Positions 59,061 to 64,000 of a stretch of 64,000 bases of DNA are shown in pieces. Position numbers and translations under genes: made by a program. Source of the stretch: Nicotiana tabacum (Eukaryota > Streptophyta > Magnoliopsida > Solanales > Solanaceae); the NCBI RefSeq assembly GCF_000715075.1, contig NC_134089.1:104415157-104479156 (forward strand). Direction: 5' to 3'. The stretch's first letter is position 1. Every line of letters starts with the position of its first letter. Below the pieces are notes generated by a model. It saw only the letters and a list, made by a program, of their open reading frames with translations. It did not search any database and was not told the origin of the DNA.

Positions 59061-62000
59061 TGCGAGCACGTGATTTTTGCCCTACATGAAATACTCCCGT
59101 AAATTCAAAACATAGTTATTTCGTTTCATTATTTGCAATTTTGTGGATTTTGTGGCATTTGCTATTAATTATTTGCATTTTTATCTGTGCATTTCGTTTG
59201 TAAATTAATGAAAAATACAAATATGCTGTATTTGCATTTAAGATTTAATTTTTGCATGTTTGAAATAATTAGTAATTTAGTGTTTATAAAACTGGAAAAT
59301 CACAAAAAATAGTTCATTTTTACATTTTAATTTTAATTTCTCGAATTTTGTTAGCTTTCTTTAAGTTGGTATTTAATTAGTATGGTAATTATTTTTAGAG
59401 GTTAATTAGTTTAATTTGATAGGATAATATTAGTTTTAATAATTAATTTAGGATTTATTTCTAATTTTGGAAAGAAAAGAAATTTGGAAATTGAAAAAAA
59501 AGAAGAAGAAAAGATTCAAAAAACAAAGGGAAATTCGATTTGGGCCATTTATGTAAACCCCCTTCAGCCCAATTGCCCCCCTCGTACCCGCCCAATTCTA
59601 GCCCAAACCCGCCTATACGCGGTCCGGATTCCCCTTTCAGGCGAAACGACGCCATTTTCGACCAGTGCCAATCTGAGCCGTTGATCCTCACTTGATCAAA
59701 CGGCTCGGAACTAAAGCGGGGGGAGTATATATATATGTCCAAATACACACCCCACCCCTTAGTTCATCGTCCCAACATCCCCAACTTCAGAACCCTGCCC
59801 CAAACCCTAGTAGCCGCCCCAGAATTCCCTACCGTCCGGTGGCGGCGCCGGCGTCCAATCGCCACCAAATTAACACCATGAACTCCTTTCCACCTCCCCA
59901 TCCCAAATCTCCAAACAGTTCCTCTCGAATCCCCTTCCATCGCCTCGAATCTCAGATCTGAGGTTAGCACCGAAAACCCTAAAATTCCCAGATCCACCCA
60001 AAATCACACCATGCAACCCCTCATCTCCCTCCTGCCTCAAATACGTGTTTGTTTCGTTTCAAAATGGTCTGTCAGTGGTAAAGCAGAAGGCCGGATAGCC
60101 AAGTTTCTCCTTGGGTTCCTTTCTGCGTAGCAAGGTCAAGTGAACCTAAAACCGTCATTAATCGTTTGTCTTTTGTTAAGGACAACCGATTAATGATCGT
60201 CAAAGGTTCACTGTCTCCTCCAAGGTTGTCCGAGTTCATGCAGTTCTTGCCGAAGGAGGTTTGGGATAATTTCCTTTGCATCGATTGGTTTCTGTTGATC
60301 TCTTCTGTTTGTTTGCTTGGTTGTCTGTTTTACAACTTTCCAGAATTTTCGTCTCTTGATTAATTGCATTATGTTCTGATTGCAAGTTTGTTAGTTAGCT
60401 TGTTTGCGTAGTTGTCGATGACAATCGGATTCGTAAGGTTTGAGTTTAATTTGGTTTCAATTCACGAGATTTTCTTTTTTCCGCTGGGTTTCATTTCACA
60501 TTTTGTGAATTTATTTTGGAACTGAGTCAAGTATAGTTCATCGTTCGCATTAATTCTTGTTTCAAGAACATTTTCTGAATTCATGTTTATGTGTGAAGGG
60601 TATTCAAGCTAGTTTCTCATAATTTCAATAGTTGTTTTGGATTTCAATTTGTTTGAAAGTGTCAGCCCGTTTGTTTACTGTTATTGAGATTGTGAGCATT
60701 CAGAATTTAAGGGGGGTAAGTGAATAATGGGGAACTTTAGGGGGTAATTTGGAGATTGTTTCAACTTAAAGAATCTTTAGTAACTAATGGGAAGCTTCCT
60801 AAATGGATAGCTGCCCAAAATGGTTAGGGAAAACAGGTTGTAAATTGAAAATATCTGAAGGGAATGGACAACTGTCCAAAAATCAGTTTTAAAAGATGCC
60901 CTATGAGGGTATTTTGGAAAAAATCTGACTGCCTTGCCTTGGAAGGCACACAGCAGACCCTCAGCCTTTAAAAAGAAAGTCTTCTTCTCATTCAAGACAG
61001 TTTTTTACACCTTAGAGAGAAAAGGGCTGAAAGATAAAAAAAATCAGAAAAGCTAAAAAATACAAAAAGTACTGTTCCATTGAAAATCTTTGGGAAATTC
61101 TTGTGGTACTGATTCTGTGACAAGTTCTGAGCAACTGAAGTTTTAAAGGAGCGGAATATGTTTGGTATACAAGTTTTTGGTTCACTATTGGGTAGATTTT
61201 GGTTCTGAGCTGTGTGTGATATCACTGTGGGTGCAAACTGGACTAAAGTGGTCTTTTCTGAATCATTTCTGGGCTGATCTTGTTGCTGATTCTTGTTCCT
61301 GCTACTGAGTCCATTACTGATTCCTCATTTCTCTGTTTTGCTTTTCAATTTCCAGGTATTTCCTTCAAACCTTGAACGAAAATGAAGCTTTGTATGGCAA
61401 TTGTACTTGAATTATGTAGTTCGAGTTGAAGAAATTGATCGCAGCCCTCTCCCTATTACCTTACCAATTGTGATGTTTATTATATGTTGTCTTCATGTTC
61501 CTACTAGGTTCACATAAGTTGTTTAGTTTATTGTCGTACCTTTTAGGTTCTTTATGGTGTTGTATAAAAGTTTCCTTTCACCGCTTAACTTGAATGTTGA
61601 AGGGTCTTGATCATGAGTAGGAGCAGTAGAGAATTATCGCAAAGAATTTTACTGGTGTCAAGTGTATTTCTGGTCTGTTTTGGGTCTGTTGAGACCAGTG
61701 TTGGCTTGAATGCATGTTGTCCAGTTTTCTTTAGTTCAGCTATACACTTGCAGATTGAGGCCTGTTTATTAGGCATACATTGTTTGCTGCTGAGGAGACT
61801 TGATATCGAGTCTTAAAGCTTCTAGCAGATTACCTTGAAATCTGACTTGGGCTCGTTGGGCCCAAAGCTTATTTTCTTGCGAGATGGCCTTGTGATTCCA
61901 AGGCAAATGTGGGCCTGAAGAACAGACATGATTGAAATTATAAGTCTAGTTGCTCTATGTTTGAATAATTAAGGGAAAAGATGTTGGTTTAATCACTGCT

Positions 62001-63063
62001 CCACATTGTTTTAGCTGATTGATATTCAATAAAATATGTACAATTGCTGAGTTCCTAGGTATGATCTGCGTTGGATCTTGCAATTGGGCCTTTAATGTTG
62101 GCCCCGTGCCTTCGGCGTGCTAAATTTCATTTCGGACTTCTGTTGTATTTCGTAATTTGGGCCTGTTATCGATGTGGGCCTGTAGTGGGTTGGGTTATAT
62201 ATTAATGAGACGTTGTTGCATTTCATTAAGTCACTTGTTTACTTAGGTGGAATTCAAATAACCTTAGACCTTTAGTTAACTATTTAGACCTTTGAAAAAA
62301 TGGATTGAGGCACTCCCGACTAGTCAAAGGTATAAGTCGTGGCCTTAGTGATTCCGACTCGATTTTAGGAATAATTGTTGAATATTCGTAGAGAAACCTT
62401 TAGGGCCGTTTAAAATACAATTGTGATTGTGTACACGTTCGCGTGACATGATTACAATTGTAAAAACTAATTCGGAGTATGCGTTCGCGCAACTTCAAGC
62501 AAACCTTCTTAATAATAAAAATGGGTTTTCGTAGGGTATTAATTAAATTAGCTCATATAGTCCGGGGTGCCTCGTATACCATTTAATCATACAAAAATGA
62601 CAAATGTTTGCAGTTTGCTTTAGACGCACGCAACATTAGCCAAATCTTTTTTCTTTATAATAAAGTGTTATTAATTGTGGACACATTCGCGTGACATGGT
62701 TTTTGACACGTCAAACAAATGGGTACACGTGCGCGTGACCCGTTTCGAGATAATTTTCTTAATTAAAAAGCGGTAAAAGATAAATGAACATAGGTTCTAA
62801 GATCAGTAACTAGACAATTTAGTCAAGCCAAGTATGATCAAAGAGACCGTGCTAGAACCACGGAACTCGGGAGTGCCTAACACCATACAGAGTCAATCTT
62901 TTCCTCGACTCGGGATTTAAACCGGTGACTTGGGATGCCATAAATCTCCCAAGTGGCGACTCTGATTTTTAAATAGATAATCTCGTTTCGATTGTCCTTT
63001 AATTGGAAAAACTCCCTTGAATTTATGCCCTTTACGGGGTGTAGGTAAAAAGGAGGTGTGATA
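59061..63063 (+). mobile_element. Tat/Ogre-like solo LTR (copy E)
   Basis: Starts TGCGAGCACGTGATTTTTGC and ends AAAAAGGAGGTGTGATA (terminal CA mutated to TA). The host LTR of D is continuous across it. The flanking 5-mers GCGTT and GAATT each differ by one base from GAGTT at the matching site of D's other LTR, so a decayed target duplication is plausible. It holds a TATA-like GTATATATATATG at 59725-59737, then a leader-like, CT-rich stretch with CCCTAAAATTCCC phrases. The 3' part (about 62840-63060) matches the start of copy F on the other strand. No internal domain is present. Confidence 0.8.
60140..60211. repeat. compact hairpin inside solo LTR E
   Basis: A 31-base left arm (60140-60170) and 31-base right arm (60181-60211) enclose a 10-base loop. 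Matching blocks are GTGAACCT, CATTAATCG and TTGTC; the middle of the stem is mismatched. It lies in the leader-like part downstream of the LTR's TATA box, so it may be transcribed. Confidence 0.75.
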
Positions 63064-64000
63064 GAATTTTGCAGCTGAAGCATTTGGGTTTCTGTCATAA
63101 CCGCACCTGCGGTTGGGAGGCCGCAGGTGTGATGATCGTAGAAGCGGAAGGAAGCCGTAGATGCGGCCAAGAGGAAGCTCTTTAGGAACCGTAGAAGCGA
63201 TGAAGTGGGCGTACCTGTGATAGCGTAGGTGCAAGTTTTTAACCACATATGCGGAGATTGTCATTTTAATGAAAACCGCAGATGCGGTGGAATAGTTGCA
63301 GAAGCGGAAAAAGGACAGCAGGTGCGAGAATACCTGGGTAAGAAAGTATATAATGTTCCTTCGCAAATTTTTTCTAAGTTCTCCATTTTTGAAGACGGGA
63401 AGCTAGCTAGGGCAGTGAATTCAAGGGAAAATCAAAGAGAATCAGTTGGGTAAGTTCCCTGAGCTTCATTACTCATGATTATGATCATTTTTCCATTGTT
63501 TCATCATGGTATTAGTGGAAACTAAGGAAGAAAATTGAGGGATTAAGGCTTGAGATTAAGAGACATTTGAGTGGGGATTTGAGGGGCCATTTGAGGTCCG
63601 ATTTTGTTGTTCTTGATATGTATAGACTCGTGGGAGGATGAGAATTCTACTAATGTCAATTTTGTCGGATTTCGAGACGCGGGCCCAGGGGCCGGGTTTG
63701 AGCAATTTCAGGATTTTTGATGTAAACTGGATATTTTCGAGTGGGCTTTCTTTCCTTAGCATATTTTAATAGTTATGTACTGATTGTGGCTAGATTTGGA
63801 GCATTAGGAGGTCGGTTCGTGAGGGAAAAGGTATCGCGGGCTAGAGTTTGGATCGGATTGAGGTGAGTAATGATTGTAAATGATGTCCTGAGGGTATAAA
63901 ACCCCAGATTGCACATTGTTGTTCTATATTAAGGTGACACACACGCTAAACGACGAGCGTGAGGTCGTGCACTATTGGGAATTTTGACTTAGTCCGTCCT
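63064..64000 (+). mobile_element. element D 3' LTR, second part
   Basis: Resumes at the TTTTGCAGCTGAAGCATTTGGG site and matches the 5' LTR from about 48918 (GCGCATTTGGGTTTCT) to the window end. The GCAGAAGCGG / ACCGCAGATGCGG cluster is at about 63105-63325. About 1.3 kb of LTR remains outside the window. Confidence 0.88.

Overview
The window looks like repeat-dense nuclear DNA from a plant. The mix of Tekay/Del-type chromovirus LTRs with initiator-Met primer sites, Tat/Ogre-like solo LTRs, an RTE-clade LINE, Helitrons, a MULE and a CACTA end suggests Solanaceae, perhaps Nicotiana. The family is inferred from recalled repeat types, not from a search. I found one apparently intact host gene; nearly everything else is transposon sequence or decayed gene fragments.

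Region 1-8.3 kb is a mosaic of DNA transposons. It holds the end of a Tat/Ogre-like LTR (1-739), a minisatellite with ~200-bp higher-order units (925-2815), a ~0.9-kb imperfect foldback of coding-like sequence (2866-3788), and a CACTA end with palindromic subterminal repeats (4388-4950). A Helitron follows (5143-6740). Next comes a 1.5-kb Pack-MULE-like element with a perfect 9-bp target duplication (6770-8306), which carries a tRNA-Arg(CCT)-like sequence and a reversed fragment of a PWWP-domain protein gene.

Region 8.3-19.7 kb holds a 5'-truncated RTE LINE on the minus strand (~9705-11230) and a complete G-type lectin S-receptor-like kinase gene. That gene has 8 exons (11912-16194) and a predicted product of 797 residues; the reading phase is consistent across all seven predicted introns. 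A GCTGAAG-rich inverted-repeat element (~17101-18170), AT-rich intergenic DNA and another Helitron end (19569-~19743) follow.

Region 19.7-64 kb is a nest of LTR retrotransposons. Element A (5' LTR 21088-25044, 3' LTR from 46968) has ~4-kb LTRs and a ~2.9-kb internal region without recognisable pol. Chromovirus B (25739-44771) lies inside A. Chromovirus C (27903-38625, minus strand) lies inside B. Element D (48317 to beyond the window) interrupts A's 3' LTR. Two Tat/Ogre-like solo LTRs, F (51178-54158) and E (59061-63063), lie inside D. A partial extra copy of A's internal 3' region (19744-21087) abuts A's 5' LTR. All pol genes seen carry stops or frameshifts.

The kinase gene would encode a plasma-membrane receptor. 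The transposons show no sign of working with it beyond repeat-derived sequence in its introns. All boundaries and repeat matches were read by eye without alignment software.
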